Origin: Sphingobium sp. JS3065
GTDB taxonomy: Bacteria > Pseudomonadota > Alphaproteobacteria > Sphingomonadales > Sphingomonadaceae
Direction: 5' to 3'
DNA: 64,000 nt
Assembly (NCBI RefSeq): GCF_026427355.1
Contig: NZ_CP102664.1
Span: 2,480,001 to 2,544,000 of the forward strand
The position numbers and the translations under genes were made by a program. Below the pieces are notes generated by a model. The model did not search any database, had not been told where the DNA came from, and saw nothing but the letters and a program-made list of their open reading frames with translations. Below are positions 43,988 to 55,337 of this stretch, in pieces; position 1 is the first letter of the stretch; each line of letters opens with the position of its first letter.

Positions 43988-45301
43988 TTACGCCGCCTGA
44001 ATCGCCCGGATGAACGCGCTGGCGCGATCATCCAGCCGGTGCGCTTCGTCCGACAGACGGCTCGCCGCGTCACGCATGGCCCGTGCACCTTCCACCGCCG
44101 CGCCCGCATTGACGCTGATCTGGCTGGCGCTGGCGCGGATGTGCCCGCTGGCCTCCCCCGCCTCCTCCACGCTGCCTGCGATCGCCCGGCTGAAAGCGCC
44201 GTGGCGCGCCACCGCCTGGAATACGGAAGCCGACAGCCGGTCGGCCGTCGCGATCGCCGCATCCATGTGCGCATGGCCCTGCGCCACATGGCAGACCGTG
44301 GCGCGGATATGGTCGATCCGCCGCGCAATCTCCGCCGCCGCGTCGCGAGTCTGCCCGGCGAGCGATTTCACTTCCCGCGCGACCACTGCAAAACCCCGCC
44401 CGGCATCCCCTGCGCGCGCCGCCTCGATCCCCGCATTGAGCGCCAAGGTCGTCGTCGCCCGCGCAATCGCGTCGATCAGCGCGGTCACTTCACCGATCCC
44501 GTCGGCCTGCGCACTCAGCGTCCGCGTCTGCGCCGCGCCCGATTGCGTCTGGTCGACGGCGTCGCGAATGGCGGCTCCCGCCTCGCGCACTTCCTCCTCC
44601 ATCGACTGGAACAGCAGCCCCAATTCCCGTCCGGACGCCGCGATGCCTGACAGATTGTCCGCCGTCTGGGCCGCCGCCACCGCCATGCCCGCCGAAGCAT
44701 GGCCATTATGCGCCGACCGCTCCGCCGCATCCTCCGCCAGCCGTGAGAGCATGTCCGCCATGGACACAAGGTCCGCGATCAGAGTCTGGATATCGCCCCG
44801 GAAGGTCGCACTCTCACGTGTCACCATTTCCAGCCGTTCGACCCGCGCCAGCGCCACCTGCGCATCCCGCTCCGCCGCCAGCTTGAGCAGAAGCTGCCCT
44901 CCGGCAATCCCGGCATAGCAGTCGCCATCCACCACGATCAGCCCTTCGCAACCCTGCCCCTGCGCGGCATAAAGGTCGATCAGCGTCTCTATGCTGGCGC
45001 GCCGCTCGACCGTCGCGCAAGGCCGCACATGATCGTCCAGCCGCCCGCCGAAACTGGGATTGCGCAACAGCGCATGACCGAAGGGATTGAACAGGATGCG
45101 CCGCATGTCACGCTCGTATATCGCGCCCACCGGCCGGTCCGCCCCATCCAGCACCGGCAGCAGCCGCAGCGCGGGGTCATGCTGGAAATGATCGACCGCC
45201 TCGCTGAGCGGCCGCCCCAACCGGATCGCCGGACTGGGCGTCACGGGAACAAGGCCCGTCCCATGGGGCGGGATCGGCGTCCGCGGGGATCGGTCGAGCA
45301 T
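43988..45301 (-). CDS. Soluble methyl-accepting chemotaxis-like protein with CBS-type N-terminus
   Basis: A 437-residue cytosolic receptor: no TM segment anywhere. Residues about 25-145 look like a CBS-domain pair ([64 protein letters not shown]). The C-terminal half is an MCP signalling hairpin with the conserved tip [42 protein letters not shown] pairs typically bind adenosyl ligands, so it may report on energy state (inference). It is the only receptor-like gene in the window, 33 kb from the che operon, next to ppk2. Confidence 0.85.
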   Translation of the reverse strand: MLDRSPRTPIPPHGTGLVPVTPSPAIRLGRPLSEAVDHFQHDPALRLLPVLDGADRPVGAIYERDMRRILFNPFGHALLRNPSFGGRLDDHVRPCATVERRASIETLIDLYAAQGQGCEGLIVVDGDCYAGIAGGQLLLKLAAERDAQVALARVERLEMVTRESATFRGDIQTLIADLVSMADMLSRLAEDAAERSAHNGHASAGMAVAAAQTADNLSGIAASGRELGLLFQSMEEEVREAGAAIRDAVDQTQSGAAQTRTLSAQADGIGEVTALIDAIARATTTLALNAGIEAARAGDAGRGFAVVAREVKSLAGQTRDAAAEIARRIDHIRATVCHVAQGHAHMDAAIATADRLSASVFQAVARHGAFSRAIAGSVEEAGEASGHIRASASQISVNAGAAVEGARAMRDAASRLSDEAHRLDDRASAFIRAIQAA

Positions 45302-45389
45302 TGGCGGCGCGTACATAAACGCCGAATAAGCCCCTAATGGTAAACGAGCCGTTAGGATTTGATGACAATTTTGTTACAAATGATTGTTT

Positions 45390-46175
45390 TTACGATATTT
45401 TCTTATAACCATAGGCCTTGGCGGCCAGCTTCACGACTTCCGGGTCGGCCTCCGGAAAATCCATCGGGACCAGCTTTTCCAATCGCCTGGCCACATGATC
45501 CAGGGCCGCGATCCGCCCGGCGCCGCGATGATTATTGTCGATCGCCTGCCAGGGCGCCGCCTTCGTATCGGTCTTGCGGAACATGTCGTGCATGGCGCCC
45601 AGATAGTCCGCCCGCTTCGCCCGGTTGCGATAATCTTCAGCACCCGTTTTCCACCGCTTCCAGGGTGTGTCGAGCCGCTGCGCAAGCTGTTCGTCCTGCA
45701 CCTCCTGCGTAATGTGGACGAACAGTTTGACGATGTTGGTCCCGGCATCGACCTGCTGCTTTTCGAAGGCGTTGATCTCCTCATAGGCGCGCTTCCATTC
45801 GCCCTTGGAGCAGAAGCCCTCCACCCGCTCGACCAGCACCCGGCCATACCAGCTCCGGTCGAAGATCGCGATGTTGCGCCCCGCCGGCAGCCGTGTCCAG
45901 AAACGCCAGAGGAAATGCCGGTCGCCCTCCTCCTCGGTCGGCGCGGAGATCGGATGGACCCTGTAATAGCGCGGATCCCATTGCGCGGTCATGCGCTTGA
46001 TGATGCCGCCCTTGCCCGCCGCGTCCCACCCTTCGAGCAGGATGACGCTGCGCCGGTCGTGGATGATGTGCGCGACCTGAATCTTGGCGAGCCGTTTCTG
46101 CAATTCGGCCAATGTCGCCTCATAGTCGCCCTTGAACTTCGCGCCCTTCTCATAATCGGCAAGGTCGATGGCCAT
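45390..46175 (-). CDS. ppk2: Polyphosphate kinase 2 family protein
   Basis: A 261-residue class PPK2 nucleotide phosphotransferase using polyphosphate. Walker A is GWDAAGKGGIIK, Walker B FDRSWYGRVLVERVEGF, and the lid carries WKTGAEDYRNRAKRADYLGAM. Short single-domain PPK2s interconvert NMP/NDP/NTP and polyphosphate; which class is not decidable by eye. The ATG at 46175 (MAIDLADYEKG) is used; an upstream in-frame start adds seven residues. It follows aspS after a terminator and precedes the soluble MCP. Confidence 0.93.
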   Translation of the reverse strand: MAIDLADYEKGAKFKGDYEATLAELQKRLAKIQVAHIIHDRRSVILLEGWDAAGKGGIIKRMTAQWDPRYYRVHPISAPTEEEGDRHFLWRFWTRLPAGRNIAIFDRSWYGRVLVERVEGFCSKGEWKRAYEEINAFEKQQVDAGTNIVKLFVHITQEVQDEQLAQRLDTPWKRWKTGAEDYRNRAKRADYLGAMHDMFRKTDTKAAPWQAIDNNHRGAGRIAALDHVARRLEKLVPMDFPEADPEVVKLAAKAYGYKKIS

Positions 46176-46194
46176 CCGTCCCTCCGGCAAAAGC

Positions 46195-46232
46195 AAAGCC
46201 CCGCCCCCGTTAGACTATGGGGGCGGGGCTTT
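46195..46232. terminator. Terminator between aspS and ppk2
   Basis: Perfect 14-bp stem AAAGCCCCGCCCCC / GGGGGCGGGGCTTT with a 10-base loop. It directly follows aspS on the minus strand and separates it from ppk2. Confidence 0.8.
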
Positions 46233-46254
46233 AACAAGGGACGAATGAAAGCGG

Positions 46255-48039
46255 TCAGGCCTTCGTCTGCGGCTCCACGACCCGGATGCTCAGTTCCCGC
46301 AACTGCTTGAACTCCGCCGCGCTGGGCGCGCCCATCAGCAGGTCTTCTGCGCGCTGGTTCATTGGGAACAGCGTGACCTCCCGCAGATTCTGCGCCCCGC
46401 AGAGCAGCATCACGATGCGGTCGACACCTGCCGCCATCCCGCCATGCGGCGGCGCGCCATATTGGAACGCCCGGTAAAGCCCGCCGAAACGTTCCTCCAC
46501 ATCGGCCTGGCTGAGACCCACCTTCTCGAACGCCTTGACCATCAGTTCCGGCGACTGGTTGCGGATCGAACCCGAAGCGATTTCATAACCATTGCAGACC
46601 ATGTCGTACTGATAGGCGTTGATCGTCAGCGGATCCTGATCGTTCAGCGCGTCAAGCCCGCCCTGCGGCATGGAGAAGGGGTTATGCGCGAAGTCGATCG
46701 ACTTGGTGTCCTCATCATATTCGTAGAAGGGGAAGTCGACGATCCAGCACAGTTCGAACCGGTCCTTGTCGATCAGGTCGAGCTGCTCGCCCACCCGAAT
46801 CCGCGCCAGACCCGCCAGCTTCGCCGCCTGGCTTTCCTTGCCCGCCGCGAAGAACACGCCGTCATTCGGTCCCAGCCCCAGCGCCTCGATCAGCTTGGCC
46901 GTCCGCTCCTCGCCATGATTCTTGGCGATGGGGCCGCCGGGCACGCCATCCTTGATGTTGATATAGCCAAGGCCCGAATAACCTTCGGTCCGCGCCCAAT
47001 TGTTCATGTCGTCGAAGAATTTCCGGCTGCCAGCGCCAGCACCCGGCGCCGGGATGGCGCGGATCACGCTGCCGCTCTCCACCAGCGAGGCGAAGATGCC
47101 GAAGCCCGACTCCACGAAATGATCGGTGACGTCGGTGATCAGGATCGGGTTGCGCAGATCGGGCTTGTCGCTGCCATATTTCAGCATCGCTTCGGCATGG
47201 GGGATGCGCGGGAAGCTGCCGGCGGGAGTCACCGGCTTGCCGTCGGCGAACTGCTCGAACACCTGCGCGATCACCGGTTCCATGGTGTTCCACACATCTT
47301 CCTGCGTGACGAAGCTCATCTCGAGGTCGAGCTGGTAGAATTCGCCCGGCAGGCGGTCGGCGCGGGGGTCTTCGTCGCGGAAGCAGGGCGCGATCTGGAA
47401 ATAGCGGTCGAAGCCCGCGACCATCAGCAACTGCTTATATTGCTGCGGCGCCTGCGGCAGGGCGTAGAATTTCCCCGGATGGATGCGGCTGGGCACCAGG
47501 AAGTCGCGTGCGCCTTCGGGGCTGCTCGCGGTCAGGATCGGCGTCGAATATTCGGTGAAGCCGATGCCTTCCATGCGGCGGCGCATGTCGGAAATGATCT
47601 TCGTCCGCTTGACGATGTTCGCGTGCAACGTCTCGCGCCGCAGGTCGAGGAAGCGGTAGCGCAGGCGGATGTCCTCGGGATATTCCTGCTCCCCCGCCAC
47701 CGGCAGCGGCAGGTCGGCGGCGGCGGAAAGCACCACGGCGTCCAGAGCGCGAATCTCGATCTCCCCGGTGGGCAGATTCGGGTTCACGGCCTCCCTGGCG
47801 CGGGCGACGACCCTGCCGGTCACGGTCACGACGCTTTCGGCGCGCAGCGATTCGATCACCTGGAACACCGGCCCGTCGACTTCGGTGACGATCTGCACCA
47901 TGCCATAATGGTCGCGCAGGTCGATGAAGACCAGATCGCCATGGTCGCGCTTGCGGTGCACCCAGCCGGACACGCGCACCTCGTCGCCGACTTCGGCCGA
48001 GGTCAGGGCGCCGCAATTATGGGTGCGATAGGCATGCAT
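46255..48039 (-). CDS. aspS: Aspartyl-tRNA synthetase (probably non-discriminating)
   Basis: Class II synthetase, 594 residues: an anticodon-binding OB fold (about 1-105), catalytic motifs 2 and 3 ([33 protein letters not shown]) and the bacterial GAD insertion (about 290-420). The N-terminal WVHRKRDHG carries His33-Gly34 at the position associated with non-discriminating AspRSs that also charge tRNA-Asn for GatCAB amidation. That is known from other bacteria and is inferred here. It is divergent from rnd. Confidence 0.96.
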   Translation of the reverse strand: MHAYRTHNCGALTSAEVGDEVRVSGWVHRKRDHGDLVFIDLRDHYGMVQIVTEVDGPVFQVIESLRAESVVTVTGRVVARAREAVNPNLPTGEIEIRALDAVVLSAAADLPLPVAGEQEYPEDIRLRYRFLDLRRETLHANIVKRTKIISDMRRRMEGIGFTEYSTPILTASSPEGARDFLVPSRIHPGKFYALPQAPQQYKQLLMVAGFDRYFQIAPCFRDEDPRADRLPGEFYQLDLEMSFVTQEDVWNTMEPVIAQVFEQFADGKPVTPAGSFPRIPHAEAMLKYGSDKPDLRNPILITDVTDHFVESGFGIFASLVESGSVIRAIPAPGAGAGSRKFFDDMNNWARTEGYSGLGYINIKDGVPGGPIAKNHGEERTAKLIEALGLGPNDGVFFAAGKESQAAKLAGLARIRVGEQLDLIDKDRFELCWIVDFPFYEYDEDTKSIDFAHNPFSMPQGGLDALNDQDPLTINAYQYDMVCNGYEIASGSIRNQSPELMVKAFEKVGLSQADVEERFGGLYRAFQYGAPPHGGMAAGVDRIVMLLCGAQNLREVTLFPMNQRAEDLLMGAPSAAEFKQLRELSIRVVEPQTKA

Positions 48040-48166
48040 GGCGATCTATTCTTTCAGCTACGTTTTACGGAAATGACAAATTGTTGCAGCGCCGCTATGG
48101 GCAGTCTTGTCAAGCATTGACCAGCCCGTGCGCGACGGGCCAGCCCATAATAAGATCGAAGACCAT

Positions 48167-49333
48167 ATGCAAATCCATCCGCTGATTACCGACAGCAAGA
48201 CTCTCGCTTCATTCTGCGCCCGGATCGCCAAGTCGCCCTACATCGCGGTCGATACCGAGTTCATGCGCGAAAACAGCTATTGGCCCGACCTCTGCCTGGT
48301 GCAGGTCGCGGATTCGAACGAAGCCGCCGCCATCGATCCCAAGGCGCCGGGGCTGGACCTTTCCCCCCTGCTCGACCTGATGGTCGACAATGAGGATGTG
48401 CTGAAGGTCTTTCACGCCGGTGGGCAGGATCTGGAGATCATCTATAATCTGACCGGCAAGACGCCGCACCCGATGTTCGACACGCAGATCGCGGCGATGG
48501 CGCTAGGGCTGGGCGAGCAGATCGGCTACGGCAACCTGGTCGACGCCTGGCTGGGGGTGCAGCTCGACAAGGGCGCGCGCTTCACCGACTGGGCGCGCCG
48601 CCCGCTGGACAAGCGGCAGATCGATTACGCCATCGGCGACGTCACCTATCTGATCCAGATTTTCCCCAAGATGCTGGAGGAACTGCGGCGCACCGGGCGC
48701 GGCGACTGGCTGGACCAGGAGATGGAGCGGATCAGCGATCCCTCCAATTACGAGAACGACCCCCAGGAAGCATGGCAGCGCGTCCGCATCGCCAGCCGCA
48801 AGGCCGATGTCCTTGGCCGCCTGAAGGCCCTTGCCGCCTGGCGCGAGATAGAGGCGCGGGACAAGAACCTGCCACGCGGCCGCATCGTCAAGGACGAGAC
48901 GCTGGCCGACATCGCCAGCCACCCGCCGCGTAGCCAGGAAGATTTGGGCAAAGTACGCGGCCTCTCCGCCACCTGGAAGACCAACGATATCGGCAACCGC
49001 CTGATGCTCGCGCTCGCAAGCCACACGCCGCTCGCCAAGGAGGAGATGCCTGAGCGCGATCCCAAGCGCCCCGGCCTGGGCAAGGACGGCGCGCTGGTGG
49101 CCGACCTTTTGAAGCTGCTCCTCAAAATCCGCTCACGCGACATCAATGTCGCGGCGCGCCTGATCGCCCGCAGCGACGATATCGACGCGCTGGCGGCGGG
49201 CGTGCGCGAGGATCTCTCGATCCTGGAGGGCTGGCGCTATGAGCAATTTGGGCGCGATGCCGTCGATCTGGTCGAAGGCCGCCTCGCCTTCGCAGTCCGG
49301 AACGGTCGCCTCAAGATGACCCGCACGGAATAG
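48167..49333 (+). CDS. rnd: Ribonuclease D
   Basis: 3'-5' exoribonuclease acting on tRNA precursors, 388 residues. The DEDD exonuclease domain has YIAVDTEFMRENSYWP (Asp-x-Glu), VFHAGGQDLEII and the later RQIDYAIGDVTYL with the Asp and Tyr of DEDDy. HRDC-like domains follow (LAAWREIEARDKNLPRGRIVKDETLADIA). The ATG at 48167 starts the domain; the frame is open upstream. Followed after 12 bases by a lipoprotein gene. Confidence 0.95.
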   Translation: MQIHPLITDSKTLASFCARIAKSPYIAVDTEFMRENSYWPDLCLVQVADSNEAAAIDPKAPGLDLSPLLDLMVDNEDVLKVFHAGGQDLEIIYNLTGKTPHPMFDTQIAAMALGLGEQIGYGNLVDAWLGVQLDKGARFTDWARRPLDKRQIDYAIGDVTYLIQIFPKMLEELRRTGRGDWLDQEMERISDPSNYENDPQEAWQRVRIASRKADVLGRLKALAAWREIEARDKNLPRGRIVKDETLADIASHPPRSQEDLGKVRGLSATWKTNDIGNRLMLALASHTPLAKEEMPERDPKRPGLGKDGALVADLLKLLLKIRSRDINVAARLIARSDDIDALAAGVREDLSILEGWRYEQFGRDAVDLVEGRLAFAVRNGRLKMTRTE

Positions 49334-49345
49334 GAGCCAGGACGG

Positions 49346-49639
49346 ATGCGGACGACGGGGCTGATTTTGCTTCCTCTGCTGGCCGCCTGCACAGGCGCCC
49401 AAGGCCCCGCCACGCCACCGCCGCCCACAGCCGAAAGATCGTGCCGCGACGAAGGGCTGGACCGGTTCGTGGGCCAGACCGCCAGCGCGGATCTTGGCGC
49501 GCGATTGCTCAAGGCGTCGGGCGCCCGCACCCTTCGCTGGGGCGCGCCCGGCATGGCGATGACCATGGATTTCCGCCCCGACCGGCTGACCGTCAGCTAT
49601 GATGGGAACATGGCGATCACCTCCGCCCGCTGCGGCTGA
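49346..49639 (+). CDS. I78-family peptidase inhibitor lipoprotein
   Basis: A 97-residue lipoprotein: signal with lipobox LLAACTG (Cys15), then an I78-type inhibitor domain (CRDEGLDRFVGQTASADLGARLL, ARTLRWGAPGMAMTMDFRPDRL, VSYDGNMAITSARCG). Family members such as AprI-like proteins inhibit secreted proteases; target here unknown. The two cysteines at the domain ends may pair. It lies 12 bases after rnd and probably shares its transcript. Confidence 0.88.
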   Translation: MRTTGLILLPLLAACTGAQGPATPPPPTAERSCRDEGLDRFVGQTASADLGARLLKASGARTLRWGAPGMAMTMDFRPDRLTVSYDGNMAITSARCG

Positions 49640-49707
49640 ATCCTCCCCCGTCCGAAACGACGCGGATCACGGAGAGATGCTTGGGCATATCCGCGCCGCC
49701 GTCGCGC

Positions 49708-50406
49708 TCAACACTCCAGCCCGATCAACGTCCCGCTGCCGATCCGCCCGACATAGCGCTTGCCGTCGATCTCCAGCCAGTCGGGCGTCACCTCCAGCCG
49801 CCGTCCCCTGATGGTGGTGCGCAGATGCTCCACCGCGATCCGGTTGCGCGCCACGATGCGCAGCACCGCCAACCCCTCGCCCCGCGCCGCCATCATGCTG
49901 TAGCGGTCGCCGCGCAGCAGGAAGTGCCAGCTACCGTCGACCGGCATCCATTCATTGCCGTTCACGACCTGCACCGGCTCGCCATCGGGGCCGCCCATGC
50001 GCACGCTGATTCGCGTCGCCCCATTGCTCCGGCGCGGCGGGGCGAAGATCAGGATCGGCTCCCCATCCAGCATCAGCGGGATCGGCGTGTCCCTCAGCAA
50101 TTGCGAACCGCCCATGATCAGCGTCGGCAATTCCGGCGAAAAGGGCAGGCGGTCGCGCGCGAAATGGCGCTGCCGCACGACCGGGTTGGCATGGAAGCCC
50201 TGCACCTGCGTCGGCGTCAGCCGCCCTTCCTCGACCAACCCATGGCAGGTCGGGCAAAGCAGCGTCACGCCATGGCTTTCAGGCAGTTGCAGATAACGGT
50301 AAATGGTCACGCCGCAGCGGACACAAGCGAAACCGCAAGTCTGACGGACTTCGTCCTGCTGCTGCACGGTCAGTTCCGGCAGCGACGGCATCACACGAAA
50401 GCCCAT
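49708..50406 (-). CDS. HNH-like zinc protein with a lost catalytic histidine
   Basis: A 232-residue protein. The N-terminus has the zinc scaffold of bacterial HNH proteins: Cys28-x2-Cys31 (FACVRCG) and Cys51-x2-Cys54 (LLCPTCHG). Where active HNH nucleases read IYxYDH, this reads IYRYLQ (residues 35-40), so the metal/catalytic pair is missing. The rest is beta-rich with no recognisable domain (HFLLRGDRYSMMAARG). Likely a non-nuclease derivative. It stands alone, convergent with the I78 gene. Confidence 0.65.
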   Translation of the reverse strand: MGFRVMPSLPELTVQQQDEVRQTCGFACVRCGVTIYRYLQLPESHGVTLLCPTCHGLVEEGRLTPTQVQGFHANPVVRQRHFARDRLPFSPELPTLIMGGSQLLRDTPIPLMLDGEPILIFAPPRRSNGATRISVRMGGPDGEPVQVVNGNEWMPVDGSWHFLLRGDRYSMMAARGEGLAVLRIVARNRIAVEHLRTTIRGRRLEVTPDWLEIDGKRYVGRIGSGTLIGLEC

Positions 50407-50563
50407 GCACGACGACCCCTTGCACGCCTGCCCGCGCCACTGCGGACCGGCTTTCCTCCGGCGTCCTTCCTGCTGGTCTGGGGGCGCTCCAAAGCACCCC
50501 TTCTCGCTGTTGCACTATCGTTGAAATAAATGCGGACAAGTCAAGAGGCTGTTCACCATTCTC

Positions 50564-50950
50564 CTATCGCTGGGGCAGCAGATCGAGGTTGCGGGACGCG
50601 GCAATCGCCCGGATGCGGTCCGGCCGGGGCATGGATTTGACCGCGATTTCCGCCACATCGCCCGCGCTGAACAGCTCCACATTGCCGACGTTGAATATAC
50701 GCTGGCCCAACGTCTGGGTAATACGCACGCTGCGGATGCTGGACAGCGCGATCTCCGTCCGCTGCTTGGCCAGCAGCCCGCGCTCCAACAGCACTTCCCG
50801 GTCGGAAAGCGCCAGCCGCTCGCCCTTGCGCAACACCCACCACACGCCGATGGCCAGGATGCCGACGACGGAAATCAGCAGCAGGATGAACAGGAAGGGA
50901 TGCGCACGGAACATCGCGGGATGCTCATCGTACAGCCATGTCTCGCTCAC
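50564..50950 (-). CDS. PH-domain membrane protein (bPH2 type)
   Basis: A 128-residue inner membrane protein: two TM segments merged in one hydrophobic stretch (LFILLLISVVGILAIGVWWVL), then a bacterial PH-like domain (LSDREVLLERGLLAKQRTEIALSSIRSVRITQTLGQRIFNVG). The GTG at 50950 is chosen because AGGGG lies eight bases upstream and the family starts SETWLYDEHPAMF. Function unknown. It is transcribed toward the HNH-like gene. Confidence 0.82.
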   Translation of the reverse strand: MSETWLYDEHPAMFRAHPFLFILLLISVVGILAIGVWWVLRKGERLALSDREVLLERGLLAKQRTEIALSSIRSVRITQTLGQRIFNVGNVELFSAGDVAEIAVKSMPRPDRIRAIAASRNLDLLPQR

Positions 50951-51031
50951 GCCATTCCCCTGTCGCTTACCGCCTGAATAGGCGCAAGCATTGACCATGG
51001 AAGCAGCGCCACGGTCAAGCGGGATGCGGCC

Positions 51032-51132
51032 CTAGAGCGATTTCCAGTCCGATGGCATCATCTGACGTTTAAGAAATCGCGGTAAAACAAAGAAATAGAG
51101 CGGTCGATCTGATTCAATCAGATCGAAAACCG

Positions 51133-51135
<3 letters not shown>
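51032..51135. repeat. Palindromic repeat at the 3' end of lepA
   Basis: Contains a palindrome of 10-bp arms (51105-51114 / 51116-51125) flanked by AGCGGT and ACCGCT. The last arm includes the lepA stop codon. A second related motif, AGAGCGATTTCC ... GAAATCGC, lies about 50 bases further on. This AGAGCGGT...GATCTGATT type is a common short repeat in alphaproteobacteria and may act as the lepA terminator. Confidence 0.65.
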
Positions 51136-52938
<1,803 letters not shown>

Positions 52939-53125
52939 GGCCGCGCCGATAGCAGCCATTTGCGGGCATGTCAGCAGGCACGCGTATCGGCGCGCCCGCT
53001 AAGGGCATAGCGATGATAACCATTCGCATTGCTTGCGCGCCCAGACGGTTGTGCTAGAGCTTGGGTCCAATATCGGGGCGCCACAAAAGCAAAACGACTT
53101 CCGCAACTTTCAGGGGTGCATGACA

Positions 53126-53896
53126 ATGCGTGTGTTCGCGAAATTCGTCGCTGCCGCAGCCGGGCTGGCTGTCGCGGCTTCTCCGGCGATGGCCGCCGAC
53201 AAGGGTTCGTCCGCCCGGCAGCAGCAGGCCAAGAAAACCGCCGAAATTCCTCATTGCACCCGCCGCATCGGCACGGTGGCGATTGTCGAGCCGGACAATC
53301 AGTGGTGGCGTGAACTGAACCTGGGCAGCCCGGAGGCGATCCTCAAGGTGTTCATCCAGCAGTCGGGCTGCTTCGGCATCGTCAATCGGGGCCGCGCCAT
53401 GGCCAGCCGCAACCTGGAGCGCGCCATGGCCGACTCCGGCGAATTGCAGGCGGGGTCGAACCTGGGCAAGGGCCAGGTGAAGGCGGCGGATTATTACCTG
53501 CAGCCCGACATCGTCTCCTCTAACAAGAATTCGGGCGGCAACGCGCTGGGCGGCATGCTCGGCGGCATGCTCGGCGGCCGGACCTTCGGCGCGCTGGCCG
53601 GCGGCATCTCGATCAAGAAGAGCGAGGCCAATGTGACGCTTTCGATCGTCAACGCCCGCACGACCGAGGAAGAGGCGCTGACGGAGGGCTATTCCCGCAA
53701 GTCGGACCTCAGCTTCGGCGGCGGTGGCGGTGCAGGCTGGTGGGGCGGTCTCGCTGCGGTCGGCGGCGGTGGCTATCAGAATACGGAGATCGGGCAGGTG
53801 ATCGTGCTGGCCTATCTCGACGCTTATACCAAGCTGGTGACGCAGCTAGGCGGCCTGCCCGCCAATGCGGCCGCAGCGGCGCCTCGCGCACAGTAA
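53126..53896 (+). CDS. CsgG/HfaB-like secreted protein
   Basis: A 256-residue exported protein: signal peptide MRVFAKFVAAAAGLAVAASPAMA, then a CsgG-family domain (TRRIGTVAIVEPDNQWWREL, IQQSGCFGIVNRG). A glycine zipper follows (repeated GGMLGG near 150), then a strand-rich C-terminus (AGGISIKKSEANVTLSIVNARTTEEE). CsgG-like proteins form or assist outer-membrane channels; the lipobox of CsgG itself is absent. Met at 53126 is preferred over 53120 for spacing from CAGGGG. No curli or holdfast genes are nearby. Confidence 0.8.
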   Translation: MRVFAKFVAAAAGLAVAASPAMAADKGSSARQQQAKKTAEIPHCTRRIGTVAIVEPDNQWWRELNLGSPEAILKVFIQQSGCFGIVNRGRAMASRNLERAMADSGELQAGSNLGKGQVKAADYYLQPDIVSSNKNSGGNALGGMLGGMLGGRTFGALAGGISIKKSEANVTLSIVNARTTEEEALTEGYSRKSDLSFGGGGGAGWWGGLAAVGGGGYQNTEIGQVIVLAYLDAYTKLVTQLGGLPANAAAAAPRAQ

Positions 53897-53911
53897 GCGA
53901 CGTTATTACGG

Positions 53912-53948
53912 AAAGGGCGCCGCCGGAGATGCCGGCGGCGCCCTTTTT
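53912..53948 (+). terminator. Terminator of the CsgG-like gene
   Basis: Perfect 12-bp stem (GGGCGCCGCCGG / CCGGCGGCGCCC), 5-base loop, followed by TTTTT. A textbook intrinsic terminator 15 bases after the stop. Confidence 0.92.
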
Positions 53949-53977
53949 GTGTCGGCCTTAGCTCGATCGATCCGCCT

Positions 53978-54181
53978 GCTTTTGGCCAATGGCGGACATT
54001 AGATATCCGTTCGCCCTGAGCGAAGTCGAAGGGCTCTGCTGAGCGGAGGCGAAGCATGGAAGCCTCGCTCCGCTCGGCTGAAGGCTTCGACTTGCCGAAG
54101 GCAAGTTTATCCTGAGCGCCTGCCCTGGCAGGCAGTCGAAGGGCTCAGCCCGAACGGAAACTGAACGTCCGCGCTCCACCC
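53978..54181. repeat. Mosaic intergenic repeat, site 4 (core B)
   Basis: A 204-bp element between the CsgG terminator and the acyltransferase stop. Left end GCTTTTGGCCAATGGCGGAC and right end AACGTCCGCGCTCCACCC are the reverse complement of the outer ends of site 1. The core (CCGTTCGCCCTGAGC ... GGGCTCAGCCCGAACGG) is in the same orientation as at site 1, about 90% identical by eye. Confidence 0.87.
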
Positions 54182-54203
54182 ATCTAAGCCACAAGAAGCC
54201 CGC

Positions 54204-55244
54204 TCACACTCGGCCCGACGCCACCTCCGTCAGCACCGCCCGCTCCCGACGCCGCCGCCACCAAGTCAAAATAGCCTCCCCCACCGGTCGTTCGACCGCC
54301 CGGTTGATGATCGTCCCCAAAGCCAGCGCCACCGCAAAAGCCGCCGCAAAGCCCGCCCACGGATTATATCCCGCGTCCGCCATTTTCAGCATCACGACAA
54401 AGCCGACATGCTGGTGGATCAGATAGAAGGAATAGCTGATCCCGCCCATCCAGACGAGCGGCGGAAAGCGCAGAAACCGCAGCCTCCCGGCGATCAACGC
54501 CGCGAAAACCGCCAGCAGGATCAGACCCGTCAGAGTGATGTCCCAACTGTCGACGGTGGCGATCGACAGCAGCGCCAGTGTGGCATGGGGTGCCTGGTCC
54601 CGCCAGCGCCGCTGCCCCGCCCAAACGCGATAGGACAATATGCCGATGATGAAGAAGGGCAGATAGCGCAGCACCAGCAGCATCACGATCCGCTCCGGCA
54701 TGCCCGGCCACAGCGCATAGAGCCAACGCAGCATCAGCCAACCAGCCAGCACCGGCTCCAGCCGCCTGAGGCCCGTCCATTTCCAGATCGACAGCATGCA
54801 GAAGTAAAAGGCGATCTCGACCGTCAGCGTCCAATAGGCGCCGTCAACCTCCGGCAGGAAGGCGAAGCCCTGCAACATGGTGAAATTGGCCAGGATCGCG
54901 CCCGGCCCGATCAACAGTTGCGACACCCGCGCCAGATATTCGACCCCCAGCGTCAGCAGCATCGCAACCAGATAGGCCGGATATAGCCGGGCGAAGCGGT
55001 TGATCAGGAAATCCGCGACGGTCCGGATGCGCTCAAGCGTGAAGAAGATCGCAAAGCCCGAAATGGCGAAGAACAGCAGCACCCGATAATTGCCGCCCAG
55101 GAAGTTGAAGGGCACATGGGCCGCCTGCGGGAACAGTTCATGGAAGCGGGTGGAATAATGGAAAACCAGCACGCACAGTGCGCCCAGACCGCGCAAGGCG
55201 TCCAGTTCCGTCAAGCGGCGAGTGGAAGGGTGCGCCCCCGTCAT
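54204..55244 (-). CDS. Acyltransferase family 3 membrane protein
   Basis: A 346-residue polytopic acyltransferase (about ten TM helices). The family start ELDALRGLGALCVLVFHYS carries the conserved Arg and His, followed by LLFFAISGFAIFFTLERIR. The later WTLTVEIAFYFCML and SYSFYLIHQHVG are also family positions. Such enzymes O-acetylate or succinylate surface sugars; substrate unknown. The ATG at 55244 is used. Its 3' end adjoins mosaic repeat site 4. Confidence 0.9.
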   Translation of the reverse strand: MTGAHPSTRRLTELDALRGLGALCVLVFHYSTRFHELFPQAAHVPFNFLGGNYRVLLFFAISGFAIFFTLERIRTVADFLINRFARLYPAYLVAMLLTLGVEYLARVSQLLIGPGAILANFTMLQGFAFLPEVDGAYWTLTVEIAFYFCMLSIWKWTGLRRLEPVLAGWLMLRWLYALWPGMPERIVMLLVLRYLPFFIIGILSYRVWAGQRRWRDQAPHATLALLSIATVDSWDITLTGLILLAVFAALIAGRLRFLRFPPLVWMGGISYSFYLIHQHVGFVVMLKMADAGYNPWAGFAAAFAVALALGTIINRAVERPVGEAILTWWRRRRERAVLTEVASGRV

Positions 55245-55337
55245 GCCCGCGCCATAGCAACAGAACAGCAATCTTTCCGTTAATATCGTGGTTAAGACGG
55301 CACTTATCTCTGACGGGCTGACAATGCTCCCGTCCCC

